Positions 16,445-26,373 of a stretch of DNA of 34,365 nt are shown here, one piece after another. Positions within the stretch are counted from its first letter, which is position 1. Each line of letters begins with the position of its first letter. The DNA comes from an uncultured Paracoccaceae bacterium. GTDB lineage: Bacteria > Pseudomonadota > Alphaproteobacteria > Rhodobacterales > Rhodobacteraceae. The position numbers and the translations under genes are program-made. The stretch lies in contig CALFSV010000353.1 of NCBI GenBank assembly GCA_937916485.1, positions 1 through 34,365 of the forward strand, given 5' to 3'. The notes under the pieces are model-generated. The model was given only the letters and a program-made list of their open reading frames with translations, did no database searches and had not been told where the DNA came from.

Positions 16445-18540
16445 TGCCCGACCTTCTGATCGAGCTTTTTTCCGAGGAAATTCCTGCGCGTATGCAGGCC
16501 AAGGCCGCTGAAAACCTGCGCCGCCTAGTGACCGACGGGCTGGTCGAGGCTGGTCTGACCTACGCCGATGCCGCAGCCTTTTCGACGCCCCGCCGTATAG
16601 CTTTGTCTGTCGAAGGCCTGACCGCCCAAAGCCAGCCCGTGCGCGAAGAACGCAAGGGCCCCAAGGCTGATGCACTAGAACAGGCTGTGGCGGGTTTCCT
16701 GCGCTCCACCGGATTGGCCCGCGATCAGTTGGAGGTCCGCGAGGACAAGAAGGGCGCTGTCCTGTTTGCCGTGATCGAGAAGCCGGGCCGCATGGCCGCC
16801 GAGATTGTGGCCGAAGTGCTGGAAAAGACGATCCGCGATTTCCCCTGGCCCAAATCCATGCGCTGGGGGGCCGGGTCGCTGCGCTGGGTCCGCCCGCTCC
16901 ATTCGATCCTGTGCATCCTGAGTGATGAGGCCGGGGCAGAGGTTGTCCCGCTTGAGGTTGACGGGATCGTTGCGGGGGCCACCACCCAAGGCCATCGTTT
17001 CATGGGGCCGACGCCATTTTCCGTGCGTTCGTTCGAGGATTACGAGACAAAGCTCAAGCGGGCCCACGTCATCCTGCGCGCCGATGAACGGGCCGATGCC
17101 ATTTGGCATGACGCGACCAATCAGGCATTTGCCCGGGGTCTTGAGGTGGTGCCCGACGCGGGCCTTCTGGCCGAGGTGGCCGGGCTTGTGGAATGGCCTG
17201 TGGTCCTGATGGGACCGATTGGCGAGGCCTTCCTTGGCCTGCCGCCCGAGGTTCTGCAAACCTCGATGAAGGAACACCAAAAGTTCTTCTCGGTCCGCAA
17301 TCCGGCCACCGACCGGATCGAGGGCTTTGTCACCGTCGCCAATATCGAGACGGCTGACCAGGGGGCGACGATCCTTGCGGGCAACGGCAAGGTGCTGTCG
17401 GCCCGCCTTTCGGACGCAAAGTTCTTTTGGGAGAATGACCTGCGCACCGTTGCGGATGGTGGTCTTGAGGGGATGGCTGAAGGTCTGGCCAACGTCACCT
17501 TCCACAACAAGCTGGGGAGCCAAGCCGACCGGATCGCCCGCCTTGCCGCCCTTGCCGCCGAGATTGCGCCCATGGTCGGGGCTGATGCAGAGGAGGCACG
17601 GCAGGCCGCGATGGTCGCCAAGGCCGATCTGCAATCCGCTATGGTGGGGGAATTCCCCGATCTTCAGGGGCTTATGGGCCGCTATTACGCAAAGGCTGCG
17701 GGCCTGTCCGACGCGGTGGCCGCCGCCTGTCAGGAACATTACTCACCGCTTGGCCCGACCGATGATGTGCCGACAGCACCGGTCTCGGTCGCCGTGGCGC
17801 TGGCCGACAAGATCGACACGTTAACCGGGTTCTGGGCGATTGATGAAAAGCCGACCGGGTCGAAGGACCCGTTTGCGCTGCGCCGGGCGGCGTTGGGGGT
17901 CATTCGGTTGATCCTTGAAAGCCGCCTTCGGGTTGGCCTGAACGCGTCCAGTGGCCCTTTCGTATTCGCAACCAAGAGCATCACGGACAAGGGTTTCGCA
18001 GAGGGGGCTGACACCGTCAACCTCCTCACCTTCCTCCACGACCGGCTGAAAGTCTTTCTCAAGGACCAGGGCATCCCCCATGACGTGATCGACGCCTGCC
18101 TTGCCATGCCGGGCAACGACGACCTGACCCTGCTGGTCAAACGGGCAGAGGCGTTGGCGGCATTCCTGAAAACCGACGATGGGGAAAACCTGCTCCAAGG
18201 GTTCAAACGGGCCAACAACATCCTCACCCAGGCCGAAGAAAAGGACGGGGTTGAATACTCTTACGGGGCCGACCCGAAGTTCGCCGAAATGGCCGAGGAA
18301 AAGGCGCTGTTCACTGCCCTTGATGCCGCCGACGCCGCGATCAAACCGGCCATGGCTGCCGAGGATTTCGGAACCGCCATGACCGCAATGGCCGGTCTGC
18401 GTGCCCCGATTGACGCCTTCTTTACGGCGGTGCAGGTCAATGACGACAACCCGATCCTGCGACGCAACCGCCTGAACCTCCTAAGCCGGATCAGGACAAT
18501 TTGCCTCGACGTGGCGGATTTGACGCGGCTGGATGGATGA
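16444..18540 (+). CDS. glyS: glycyl-tRNA synthetase beta subunit
   Basis: The 698-aa protein is the beta subunit needed for tRNA binding by the bacterial heterotetrameric glycyl-tRNA synthetase. It opens with the conserved PDLLIELFSEEIPARMQ and continues with FSTPRRIAL, KGPKADA, WPKSMRWG, HRFMGP and KEHQKFFSVRN, all hallmarks of GlyS. The DALR-type anticodon-binding region lies at the C-terminus. Length is close to the usual 690. Its ATG overlaps the stop of the DUF6446-like gene by 1 nt. Confidence 0.97.
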   Translation: MPDLLIELFSEEIPARMQAKAAENLRRLVTDGLVEAGLTYADAAAFSTPRRIALSVEGLTAQSQPVREERKGPKADALEQAVAGFLRSTGLARDQLEVREDKKGAVLFAVIEKPGRMAAEIVAEVLEKTIRDFPWPKSMRWGAGSLRWVRPLHSILCILSDEAGAEVVPLEVDGIVAGATTQGHRFMGPTPFSVRSFEDYETKLKRAHVILRADERADAIWHDATNQAFARGLEVVPDAGLLAEVAGLVEWPVVLMGPIGEAFLGLPPEVLQTSMKEHQKFFSVRNPATDRIEGFVTVANIETADQGATILAGNGKVLSARLSDAKFFWENDLRTVADGGLEGMAEGLANVTFHNKLGSQADRIARLAALAAEIAPMVGADAEEARQAAMVAKADLQSAMVGEFPDLQGLMGRYYAKAAGLSDAVAAACQEHYSPLGPTDDVPTAPVSVAVALADKIDTLTGFWAIDEKPTGSKDPFALRRAALGVIRLILESRLRVGLNASSGPFVFATKSITDKGFAEGADTVNLLTFLHDRLKVFLKDQGIPHDVIDACLAMPGNDDLTLLVKRAEALAAFLKTDDGENLLQGFKRANNILTQAEEKDGVEYSYGADPKFAEMAEEKALFTALDAADAAIKPAMAAEDFGTAMTAMAGLRAPIDAFFTAVQVNDDNPILRRNRLNLLSRIRTICLDVADLTRLDG

Positions 18541-18611
18541 CGGCACTGTCGGCTTTCCTTTACGGCTGAGGTGTCAGGGCGTATGCTGCGCATGAATACA
18601 AGGGTGCCGCA

Positions 18612-21173
18612 GTGCAGCAACACGCAAGATTTCAGCAGGTTACGCTCATTTCTCCGACGGCGGCAATGTCGCCTTCGGTGCATGGTGGGCGGGCAAAGTG
18701 CCTGCAACGCCTGACCCGGCTGGACATGCCGGTGCCTGTGACGGTCGCCCTGTCCTTTGATGCGGTGCATGGGATTGCCGCCGGGCGGATGCCCGACATG
18801 GCGCAGATCCTTGACCCGTTTGGCGCGGCGCCACTCTTGTCGGTCCGCCCGTCCAGCCAGGACCCAGACTGGGGCGGTCCAGGGGCTATCCTGAACATCG
18901 GCATGTCCGACGCCCGCCATGCGGCCATGTCAAAGGTCATTGGTGAAGGGCCGGCCACATCGCTTTATCTGCGGTTTATCCAGTCCTACGCCGTCCATGT
19001 GGCCCGACTGGACCCCGATGCCTTTGACCTGCCCGATGAGCCGCATGCCGATGCCCTTCAGGCGGCGCTTGCCGCCTATGAGTTTGAAACTGACGAGCCG
19101 TTCCCACAGGACGTGACCGTGCAACTGACCGAGGTCCTGCGCTCAATGGCGCGCGCCTGGAGCGGGACCACCGCCCGGCTTTTGCGGGAGGCCAAAGGGG
19201 CACCCGTGGATGCAGGGCTCGGGCTTGTTGTGCAGGCCATGGCCCTTGGTGTGGGGTCGGGCGAATGCGGATCGGGCGTTATCCAGTTCGTAGACGCCAT
19301 GACCGGATTGCCCCAGGTTACCGGCCGCTACCTTAGCCAAAGCCAGGGACGCGACGCCCTTACGGCGGACGAGGGGGCTATCTACCTGACCCGCGATCCG
19401 CGTGGTCAGTCGCTTGAGCAGCAATGCCCCGAGGCGTTTGCGAGCCTGATTACCTACGGCGGCCTTGTCCGCCGGCGCCTGCGCGAAGAGATGCAGCTTG
19501 AATTCACGCTCGACGGCGGGCGGTTGAGCATCCTGGACGCGGTCCGGGTGCAGCGATCCTCTCGCGCTTCGGTTCGGATTGCCGTGGCGCTGGCCGAGGA
19601 TGAGGTCATCCCGCGTGAAGAGGCCGTGATGCGGGTTGCACCCGCCGCCCTGTCCGAATTGCTGCACCGGCAGGTCGATCCGACCGCTGTGCGGGACCGG
19701 ATCGTGACGGGCATCGCCGCCAGCCCCGGTGCCGCCACGGGGCGTATCGTTTTCAGTGCCGACGACGCTCAGGCCTGTGCCGCGCGGGGGGAGCATTGCA
19801 TCCTTGTCCGCCGCGAAACCACGCCCGAGGATATTCGGGGCATGCACGCCGCCGAAGGTGTGTTGACGGTGCGCGGTGGCATCACCAGCCATGCTGCCGT
19901 GATCGGCCGTGGGCTGGGTCTGCCTTGTGTGGTGGGGGCCTCGGACCTGGTTATCGACCGCAAGAAAAAGTTGATTATTGCCCCGGGCGGCCGCACCTTC
20001 AAAGAAGGTGAGGTGATCACGGTGGACGGCACCAGTGGTGACGTGCTGGCGGGCGAGCCTGCCATGCTCGAAGCGGCGCTTGATACGGCGTTCCGCACCT
20101 TGCTGGGCTGGTCTGACAGCTTTCGCGACATCGGGATCCGGGCCAATGCTGACACCCCGGCAGATGCCCAGACCGCCCGCAATTTCGACGCCGAAGGCAT
20201 CGGGCTGTGCCGGACCGAGCATATGTTCTTTGAAGGCGACCGCATTGGCATGATGCGCGAGATGATCTTTGCCGACAGCGCGGCAGAGCGTCGGACAGTG
20301 CTGGAACGGCTGATGCCGATGCAGCGCGGCGACTTTACCGAACTGTTCGAGATCATGCGCGGCAAGCCGGTTTGCATCCGCCTGTTCGATCCGCCGCTTC
20401 ACGAATTCCTGCCGTCGGACAAGGCCGGATTGCGCGAATTGGCCGAAGGTCTGGCGCTGCCGTTGTCCGACGTGACAGCCCGGGTCGAGGCGATGGCCGA
20501 ATATAACCCGATGTTGGGCCTGCGGGGCGTCCGCCTTGGCATCACGGTCCCTGAGATATACGAGATGCAGGCCCGCGCGATCTTTCAGGCCGCCGTCTGG
20601 GCCGGTCGATCTGGCGATCCGGTGGTGCCAGAGATCATGATCCCGCTCGTCAGCGCCATGCGCGAGGTGGAACTGGTCAAGGCCCGCGTCGATGCGGTGG
20701 CCGCCACTGTCCGATCCGAAACCGGCGTAGACTTTGCCTATCGTCTTGGGGTGATGGTCGAAACCCCAAGGGCAGCGCTGCGGGCAGCGGACATTGCCGA
20801 GCATTCGGCATTTCTGTCCTTTGGCACCAACGACCTGACACAGATGACCTACGGCCTGTCACGCGACGACGCTGGCCGCTTTATGTCAGCCTACGTCAAG
20901 CAGGGCGTCTATCCAGAGGACCCGTTCCACACCCTTGACATCGAAGGGGTGGGTGAGCTGTTGAAGATCGGGGCAGAGCGGGGTCGCATCGGGCGGCCTG
21001 ACGTCACGCTTTCGATCTGTGGAGAGCATGGGGGCAGCCGTACCGCGATCGAATTCTGCCGGACGCAGGGGTTTGACTACGTCTCATGCTCGCCGTTTCG
21101 AGTTCCCGTTGCGCGACTTTCCGCCGCCCAGCTGGCAATTCTCGAACGGCGGCGTATACAGGAAGTTGTGTGA
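18612..21173 (+). CDS. PPDK-like PEP-utilizing protein with a degenerate ATP-binding domain
   Basis: The 853-aa protein aligns along pyruvate phosphate dikinase (about 875 aa). The swivelling-domain phosphohistidine motif is intact (GGITSHAAVIGRG, His427). So is the C-terminal PEP/pyruvate barrel: GLCRTEHMFF, IRLFDPPLHEFLP, ENPR-like VETPRAA, SFGTNDLTQMTYG and the acid/base cysteine in SICGEHGG (Cys803). The N-terminal ATP-grasp part is shorter and altered. GGK becomes GGR, and the segment corresponding to D.EF...LQTR reads QLEF...LDAV, losing residues that bind ATP in true PPDK. The GTG start at 18612 follows AAGGG; no in-frame ATG lies upstream. It sits 71 bp after glyS. Whether it makes or uses PEP, or acts as a PEP-dependent phosphocarrier, is open. 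Confidence 0.85.
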   Translation: MQQHARFQQVTLISPTAAMSPSVHGGRAKCLQRLTRLDMPVPVTVALSFDAVHGIAAGRMPDMAQILDPFGAAPLLSVRPSSQDPDWGGPGAILNIGMSDARHAAMSKVIGEGPATSLYLRFIQSYAVHVARLDPDAFDLPDEPHADALQAALAAYEFETDEPFPQDVTVQLTEVLRSMARAWSGTTARLLREAKGAPVDAGLGLVVQAMALGVGSGECGSGVIQFVDAMTGLPQVTGRYLSQSQGRDALTADEGAIYLTRDPRGQSLEQQCPEAFASLITYGGLVRRRLREEMQLEFTLDGGRLSILDAVRVQRSSRASVRIAVALAEDEVIPREEAVMRVAPAALSELLHRQVDPTAVRDRIVTGIAASPGAATGRIVFSADDAQACAARGEHCILVRRETTPEDIRGMHAAEGVLTVRGGITSHAAVIGRGLGLPCVVGASDLVIDRKKKLIIAPGGRTFKEGEVITVDGTSGDVLAGEPAMLEAALDTAFRTLLGWSDSFRDIGIRANADTPADAQTARNFDAEGIGLCRTEHMFFEGDRIGMMREMIFADSAAERRTVLERLMPMQRGDFTELFEIMRGKPVCIRLFDPPLHEFLPSDKAGLRELAEGLALPLSDVTARVEAMAEYNPMLGLRGVRLGITVPEIYEMQARAIFQAAVWAGRSGDPVVPEIMIPLVSAMREVELVKARVDAVAATVRSETGVDFAYRLGVMVETPRAALRAADIAEHSAFLSFGTNDLTQMTYGLSRDDAGRFMSAYVKQGVYPEDPFHTLDIEGVGELLKIGAERGRIGRPDVTLSICGEHGGSRTAIEFCRTQGFDYVSCSPFRVPVARLSAAQLAILERRRIQEVV

Positions 21174-21337
21174 AGGACGGCCTGTAACACCATGATTTGA
21201 GGAATCTCTCTTCGTGGGTAGCCGCTTGGTAGCCGCGAAAAGTTCACTCGGTCGCCGTGGTCTGGACTCAGTGCTGCAAATCTTTTAGGCACCCTCTGCT
21301 TGCGCGGAGCTGTCCGTGCGCTTTCTGGGGGCGGAAC

Positions 21338-22021
21338 ATGCCAAAGGTCTTGGGCTTTGGACGGATACTGCGTGCGTTCGTGGTTGTGGCAACTCTTGCG
21401 GGAGGTGTCGGAGCCGCCCAGGCGGACGAAGTACTGGCCGACAGGCTCAGTGCCCTCTTGGGTCAAGAACGCCAAGCGCTTGAAATCGTTCCCTCTGCCC
21501 GCATGGCCGCACTTACCGCGCCACCCCCGGCAACCCTTCGCAACGTGCAGACTGCACCGGCCGAGCTTGCCTACAATCAAGAGTATCTCGCGTCCCTTCC
21601 TGGAGCCAGCGGCGGGTCAGAATGGGAGTGTCTAGCAGAGGCACTTTACTTCGAAGCCCGGGGCGAATCGGTGCGTGGCATGTTCGCCGTTTCCGAAGTC
21701 ATTCTGAACCGGGTCAACAGCGGCGCCTATCCAAACACGGTCTGTGACGTCGTGCATCAGGGGACAGGACGTCGTTTTGCCTGCCAGTTCACCTACACCT
21801 GTGACGGCATATCGGATGCGATCAACGAACGCGGTGCCTGGCTTGTCGTGGGCAAGGTGGCCCGCGTGATGCTGGATGGCGCACCGCGCGATCTGACAAA
21901 CGGCGCGACCCACTACCATACCCGTGCCGTGCAACCCTCTTGGGCGCGGCGCTTCCCTCAGACTGCGGCCATCGGCTCGCATCTGTTTTACCGCCAAAGC
22001 ACCCGGACCGCTTCGAACTGA
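21338..22021 (+). CDS. SleB-type cell wall hydrolase, secreted
   Basis: The 227-aa protein has a signal peptide (residues 1-29, ending in AQA). A linker of about 65 aa rich in Ala/Pro follows, then a hydrolase-2 (SleB/CwlJ) domain of about 125 aa. The domain signature is clear: ECLAEALYFEARGE with the catalytic glutamate, then AVSEVILNRV, YPNTVCDVV, QFTYTCDG and the C-terminal THYHTRAVQPSWA. The family cleaves peptidoglycan glycan strands as lytic transglycosylase-type enzymes; in non-sporulating alphaproteobacteria it serves wall remodelling. The ATG at 21338 follows GGGGGCGGAAC. The longer frame to 21257 would bury the signal peptide. Confidence 0.9.
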   Translation: MPKVLGFGRILRAFVVVATLAGGVGAAQADEVLADRLSALLGQERQALEIVPSARMAALTAPPPATLRNVQTAPAELAYNQEYLASLPGASGGSEWECLAEALYFEARGESVRGMFAVSEVILNRVNSGAYPNTVCDVVHQGTGRRFACQFTYTCDGISDAINERGAWLVVGKVARVMLDGAPRDLTNGATHYHTRAVQPSWARRFPQTAAIGSHLFYRQSTRTASN

Positions 22022-22160
22022 ACGCGCCATCCTGTTGGATACGCGCTGTCAAAGTCGTAGGTTCGGGGTCGCGCTTGGCTGGCGTATTGCCGCGCTTGGC
22101 CTTGCTGGTGGTGAGGGTGTGGCTAGGATGCAGCCAAACAATCGGGCCAGAGCCACCTAA

Positions 22161-23069
22161 ATGACAGACGACATCCATCAGGCCTTTGCTCATCCGGCGG
22201 AAAGGTCCGAAGCCTCTGCCGACCCTTCCGTCCCACTTGACCGCATCTCGCTGCGCGATCACATCGTTTCGGCGGACATAGGGGCCTTTCAGGTCGAGCG
22301 GGGCAAACAGCAACGTTTACGCTTTAACGTGGTCGTCGAGGTACTTCCGCTGCGCGGGCCCATTGACGACGATGTCGACCGCATCCTGTCCTATGACCGG
22401 GTGACCGAAGCGATTGCGGCGGAACTGGCGGATGAACGGCTGAACCTCCTTGAAACCTTGGCCGAGAATGTTGCGCTGCGCATCCTGGTAGAGCCGCAGG
22501 CGATGCGTGTCTTTGTCCGGATCGAAAAGCTTGATCGTGGATCCGGCGCATTGGGGGTCGAGATTGTCAGGGTCCGCGACACCAGCACCGCGGATGCACC
22601 TGCCGCCCAGGTCAGCGTGCCGCATCCCCGCGTTGTCTTTTTGGACGAAGCGGCGTTGGCCCATCCTGCCCTGATCCCCGAAATCGACGCTTTGGCTGCC
22701 GACGATCTGCCGCTCGTCCTCTGTGTCGGCCGGTCTGCCCAGCCGGTGCCCCTATCGGGAATGGCCATGGCACAGCGCCGCATCGACCTTTTGGCGATCG
22801 AGCAGAACGCCTGGGTTCTGGCAGGCCGCGACAAGCGGTTCATCGTCGTGGGCACCCGGACAGAGCTGGACTGGGCCATGCGACACGGCCAGATCAGTGT
22901 CTGGGCCCCGTCCAAGATCGTTCTGGACGCCGTTGACGGCCCGGGGGCTGGGGCCGGGGACGCACTAGGGCTGGTCAGTTGGTTTGCCGGTCAGATTGCG
23001 GCAGCGGATTGCCTGTGCCTTGAGCCCTCTGGCGCAACATTGGCACGGCGCAGGATCCACCCGACATGA
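22161..23069 (+). CDS. folB: dihydroneopterin aldolase FolB with a C-terminal extension
   Basis: The 302-aa protein converts 7,8-dihydroneopterin to 6-hydroxymethyl-7,8-dihydropterin in folate synthesis. The FolB domain is at about 28-140. Glu46, Tyr78, Glu98 and Lys123 fall at the spacings of the known active-site residues of the enzyme (Glu22, Tyr54, Glu74 and Lys100 in the classic numbering). FolB is usually about 120 aa; here a further 150 residues follow, with alternating strands and helices and no motif I recognise. The gene overlaps folP by 4 bp (ATGA). FolE2, for the first step, is 14 kb away at 6786. A CTTGCT/TAGGAT pair (22101-22106 and 22124-22129, 17 bp apart) is a possible promoter for the operon. 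Confidence 0.88.
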   Translation: MTDDIHQAFAHPAERSEASADPSVPLDRISLRDHIVSADIGAFQVERGKQQRLRFNVVVEVLPLRGPIDDDVDRILSYDRVTEAIAAELADERLNLLETLAENVALRILVEPQAMRVFVRIEKLDRGSGALGVEIVRVRDTSTADAPAAQVSVPHPRVVFLDEAALAHPALIPEIDALAADDLPLVLCVGRSAQPVPLSGMAMAQRRIDLLAIEQNAWVLAGRDKRFIVVGTRTELDWAMRHGQISVWAPSKIVLDAVDGPGAGAGDALGLVSWFAGQIAAADCLCLEPSGATLARRRIHPT

Positions 23070-24082
23070 CAAAGCGACTTTGGCCAATCGCCAGGACCGA
23101 TCTGTTCAGGGGGGCGTCGGCCCTGCCGCTCGTCGGCCATGAGGCTGTCTGGTTTGACACCGTCATGTCCGTGGGCCGGGGTGGATCACTTGAAGCGTTC
23201 GCCCTGAAAGACCTGGACGAGGGGGATCGGCAAAGGTTGAGTACCCTTCGCCCGCCGATCTGTGGTCTGTCGATGGACCGGCCCCGGATCATGGGCATCC
23301 TCAACGTGACCCCGGACAGCTTTTCCGATGGGGGGCAACTGGCCACCGTCGAGGCTGCTCTGGAAAGAGCCCGCGCAATGGCCGAGGTTGCCGATATCCT
23401 GGATATTGGAGGGGAAAGCACTCGCCCCGGTGCGGGCGAAGTTCCAATCGACGAGGAAATCCGCCGCACCGTCCCGATTATCGCAGCGATCCGCGAGGCG
23501 GGGATCAGCACGCCGATCTCGATCGACACCCGCAAGGCCGGGGTCGCCGATGCGGCCCTTCGTGCAGGGGCCAATATCGTTAACGATGTCTCGGCCCTTG
23601 GGTTTGACCCTGACATGGCCGGAGTCGTGGCCGATTGGGATGTGCCAGTTTGCCTTATGCATGCCATCGGCAGCCCCGATACAATGCAAAACGACCCGCG
23701 CTATGACGACGTATTGCTGGATGTGCTGGACCATCTGGAACGAAGGATCGCCATCGCGACGGCAGCCGGGATCAAGCGAGAGCGGATAATCCTCGATCCG
23801 GGCATCGGCTTTGGTAAAACCTTGCATCATAATGTTTCGCTCTTGCGGGGGATGGCCCTGTTTCATGACATGGGCCTACCTGTTTTGTTGGGCGCATCCC
23901 GCAAGCGTTTTATCGGAACCTTGGGCGGGGCCGAGGTCCCAAGCGAAAGACTGCCGGGATCCTTGTCGGTGGCCCTGCACGCTGCATCACAGGCTATCCA
24001 AATTTTGCGTGTTCATGATACGGTCGAGACAAGACAGGCGATGAGCCTGCACCGGGCCATGATTGGGACAGAGCAGATATGA
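23066..24082 (+). CDS. folP: dihydropteroate synthase FolP
   Basis: The 338-aa enzyme condenses p-aminobenzoate with hydroxymethyl-dihydropterin pyrophosphate; it is the sulfonamide target. The TIM-barrel signatures are present: [15 protein letters not shown] (76-90), [11 protein letters not shown], the SIDTRK strand, NDVSALG, the DPGIGFGK loop and [11 protein letters not shown]. About 65 residues precede the first barrel strand, so the protein is longer than the 280-aa typical form; similar extensions occur in alphaproteobacterial homologues. It overlaps folB upstream and glmM downstream by 4 bp each (ATGA), giving a tightly coupled folB-folP-glmM operon. Confidence 0.95.
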   Translation: MTKRLWPIARTDLFRGASALPLVGHEAVWFDTVMSVGRGGSLEAFALKDLDEGDRQRLSTLRPPICGLSMDRPRIMGILNVTPDSFSDGGQLATVEAALERARAMAEVADILDIGGESTRPGAGEVPIDEEIRRTVPIIAAIREAGISTPISIDTRKAGVADAALRAGANIVNDVSALGFDPDMAGVVADWDVPVCLMHAIGSPDTMQNDPRYDDVLLDVLDHLERRIAIATAAGIKRERIILDPGIGFGKTLHHNVSLLRGMALFHDMGLPVLLGASRKRFIGTLGGAEVPSERLPGSLSVALHAASQAIQILRVHDTVETRQAMSLHRAMIGTEQI

Positions 24083-25422
24083 CACGCAAACTTTTTGGCA
24101 CCGATGGTGTACGGGGCGAGGCTAACAGCTGGCCGATGACCGCCGAAATGGCGCTCAAGATCGGGGCTGCCGCCGGGCGCTACTTCCGAAACGATGGCTC
24201 CAACGGCCACCGGGTCGTGATCGGCAAGGACACGCGTCTGTCCGGCTATATGTTCGAGAACGCCTTGACGGCCGGCCTGACCTCCTCGGGGATGAATGTG
24301 CTGCTGCTGGGCCCGGTGCCAACCCCTGCGGTGGGACTGCTCACCACCTCGATGCGGGCGGACGTGGGGATCATGATTTCGGCCAGCCACAATCCGCACC
24401 AGGACAACGGGATCAAGTTTTTTGGGCCCGACGGCTTTAAACTGTCCGACGCCGCCGAGGCCGAGATCGAGGCCCTGATCGAAACGGAGATCAGCCCCGC
24501 CCAGGCTGTCAACATTGGCCGGGCAAAGCGCGTTGACGAAGGACGTTTTCGCTATGCAGAGCGGCTCAAGTCCACTTTCTCGAACGGGCTTCGACTGGAT
24601 GGGTTGAAGGTCGTGATCGATTGCGCGAATGGCGCCGCCTACAAGGTTGCCCCGGAAATCCTGTGGGAAATGGGGGCGACCGTTATCCCCGTTGGCACCA
24701 CTCCAAACGGCTTCAATATCAATGAAGGTTGTGGCTCGACCAACATCCGGACTGCTGCAGAAACGGTTATCAGCCATGGGGCGGATGTCGGGATCTGTCT
24801 GGACGGAGATGCCGACCGGGTGATGATCCTTGACGAGAATGGTGAAGTTGCCGATGGCGACCAGTTGATGGCCCTGATCGCTGGACGTTGGGCGGCGGCG
24901 GGTAAACTGAACGGCGGGACCCTTGTGGCGACGGTCATGTCGAACCTTGGCCTTGAACACTTCCTTCACGACCGCGGCCTGCGTCTGGAACGGACGGCAG
25001 TCGGAGACCGATATGTGGTCGAGGCGATGCGGGCAGGCGGATGGAACCTTGGGGGGGAACAATCCGGCCATGTCGTCATGACGGATTTTGCCACGACAGG
25101 GGACGGCCTTCTGGCCGGGCTGCAGTTTCTTGCCGCCATGGTCGAGACGGGACAACCGGCAAGTGCGCTGTCGCGGCAATTCGAGAAGGTTCCGCAACTC
25201 CTTAGAAACGTGCGCTATGACCCCCAACACACACCCCTCGCAGCCGAGACGGTGAAGGGGGCGATTGCCGCCGGTGAGGCCCGGCTGAACGGCTCTGGCA
25301 GGTTGTTGATCCGCAAGTCCGGGACAGAGCCCCTTATCCGGGTTATGGCGGAATGCACCGACGAGGTTTTGCTGACGCTGGTTGTCGAGGATATCGTCGC
25401 GGCCGTCGAAGCGGCCGCCTGA
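24079..25422 (+). CDS. glmM: phosphoglucosamine mutase GlmM
   Basis: The 447-aa enzyme interconverts glucosamine-6-phosphate and glucosamine-1-phosphate, on the route to UDP-GlcNAc for peptidoglycan and LPS. Features are [13 protein letters not shown] at the N-terminus, the phosphoserine loop [11 protein letters not shown] (Ser103), the metal-binding DGDADR loop, the sugar-binding GGEQSGH and the C-terminal phosphate-binding [14 protein letters not shown]. Length matches the family. It closes the folate operon, a linkage common in proteobacteria. Its TGA directly abuts the TGA of the convergent gene, the two stops together forming TGATCA. Confidence 0.97.
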   Translation: MTRKLFGTDGVRGEANSWPMTAEMALKIGAAAGRYFRNDGSNGHRVVIGKDTRLSGYMFENALTAGLTSSGMNVLLLGPVPTPAVGLLTTSMRADVGIMISASHNPHQDNGIKFFGPDGFKLSDAAEAEIEALIETEISPAQAVNIGRAKRVDEGRFRYAERLKSTFSNGLRLDGLKVVIDCANGAAYKVAPEILWEMGATVIPVGTTPNGFNINEGCGSTNIRTAAETVISHGADVGICLDGDADRVMILDENGEVADGDQLMALIAGRWAAAGKLNGGTLVATVMSNLGLEHFLHDRGLRLERTAVGDRYVVEAMRAGGWNLGGEQSGHVVMTDFATTGDGLLAGLQFLAAMVETGQPASALSRQFEKVPQLLRNVRYDPQHTPLAAETVKGAIAAGEARLNGSGRLLIRKSGTEPLIRVMAECTDEVLLTLVVEDIVAAVEAAA

Positions 25423-26322
25423 TCAGGCCCGTGCCCCGAATATCCTGATGGGACGTCGCCACTGGCTGACGGACACCCCGCACAGGATCAGGGCAAGGGC
25501 GGCAAAGAAGGTCAGGGGCAGGGCCTCGTCAAGGATCGCCCAGCCAAAGAACACCGACCAGAGCGGAACCTGGTAGTTTACCAGCGTCATGAAAACCGAT
25601 CCGGCACTTCGGATCACCATGACCCGCAGAAGTGCGGCCAAAGCGGTAGGCACAAACCCCAGAAACAGGATGGCCAGGCCTGTCCTTGTGTCGGTCCACC
25701 CCGGGACGCCCTCAAAGGCAAGCATGCTGGGAACGAGGAGCACGCTGCCCACGACGAGGGTCATGGCCGCAAGGGTGATCGGGTCCACGGGCGGACAGCG
25801 GCGGGTCATGATCGAGGCGCAGGCATAGCAGATCGTCGCCCCGAGACAGGCAAGTTGGCCCAAAGGCTCCATCCCCGTTCCAAGCTGCAGAACACCTGGC
25901 CCGATCAAGACGAGCGCGCCGGAAAAGCCGATAATGACCCCAAGACCGCGTCGCAGTGACAGCGCCTCATCCGTGAAAAAATGCGCCAGAGGCAAAACGA
26001 AAAGCGGCAGGGCTGCCATGGAGATGCCCGCAAAGGCGGAGGGCACGAATTGCTGGCCCCAACTGAGCAGGGCAAAGGGCAGAGCGGTGTTCAAAACCCC
26101 TATAATGGCAATAAACGGCAGGGCTGCCCGGCTGGGCATCGGGCGCCTAAGGGTAGCCATCAGGGCCAGAAGGGCCACGGCACCAAGTGTTGTGCGGGCA
26201 CAGGCCACCGTCAGCGGGCCGTAGCCCTGAAGGGCGATGGATACGACCATGAAGGTCCCGCCCCAGATCAGGCCGAGGGCGAAGATGGACAGCCAGTTGC
26301 CAAGGGTTGGGGTGGTGCTCAT
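25423..26322 (-). CDS. EamA/DMT-family permease
   Basis: The 299-aa protein has about ten membrane helices in two EamA repeats. The first contains LIWGGTFMVVSIAL and ends near LIGPGVL; the second ends with the WAILDEALPLTFFAALALILCG helices. The substrate is unknown; relatives export amino acids or other metabolites. I start at MSTTPTLGNW (26322). No good ribosome binding site precedes it, and an in-frame TTG at 26358 is an alternative. Its stop abuts the glmM stop with no intervening base. Upstream lies the inverted-repeat cluster that separates it from ilvC. Confidence 0.88.
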   Translation of the reverse strand: MSTTPTLGNWLSIFALGLIWGGTFMVVSIALQGYGPLTVACARTTLGAVALLALMATLRRPMPSRAALPFIAIIGVLNTALPFALLSWGQQFVPSAFAGISMAALPLFVLPLAHFFTDEALSLRRGLGVIIGFSGALVLIGPGVLQLGTGMEPLGQLACLGATICYACASIMTRRCPPVDPITLAAMTLVVGSVLLVPSMLAFEGVPGWTDTRTGLAILFLGFVPTALAALLRVMVIRSAGSVFMTLVNYQVPLWSVFFGWAILDEALPLTFFAALALILCGVSVSQWRRPIRIFGARA

Positions 26323-26336
26323 GGGAGGGTGTTTGG

Positions 26337-26356
26337 GCCACAGTCGGTGCTGTGGC
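26337..26356. repeat. short inverted repeat upstream of the DMT gene
   Basis: GCCACAG (26337-26343) and CTGTGGC (26350-26356) are perfect 7-bp arms around a 6-nt loop. A second small palindrome, CCCCT/AGGGG, follows at 26359-26371. Neither has a T-run, so a role as intrinsic terminator is not supported. They lie between ilvC and the permease. Confidence 0.5.
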
Positions 26357-26373
26357 AACCCCTCTCAGGGGAG

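Noticed and set aside
19143..20804. Long minus-strand open frame (553 codons) across the PPDK-like gene
   Set aside because: It is antisense to a gene with clear enzyme motifs, and its translation is rich in His/Arg/Gly with no recognisable domain. Long antisense frames are expected in GC-rich coding DNA.
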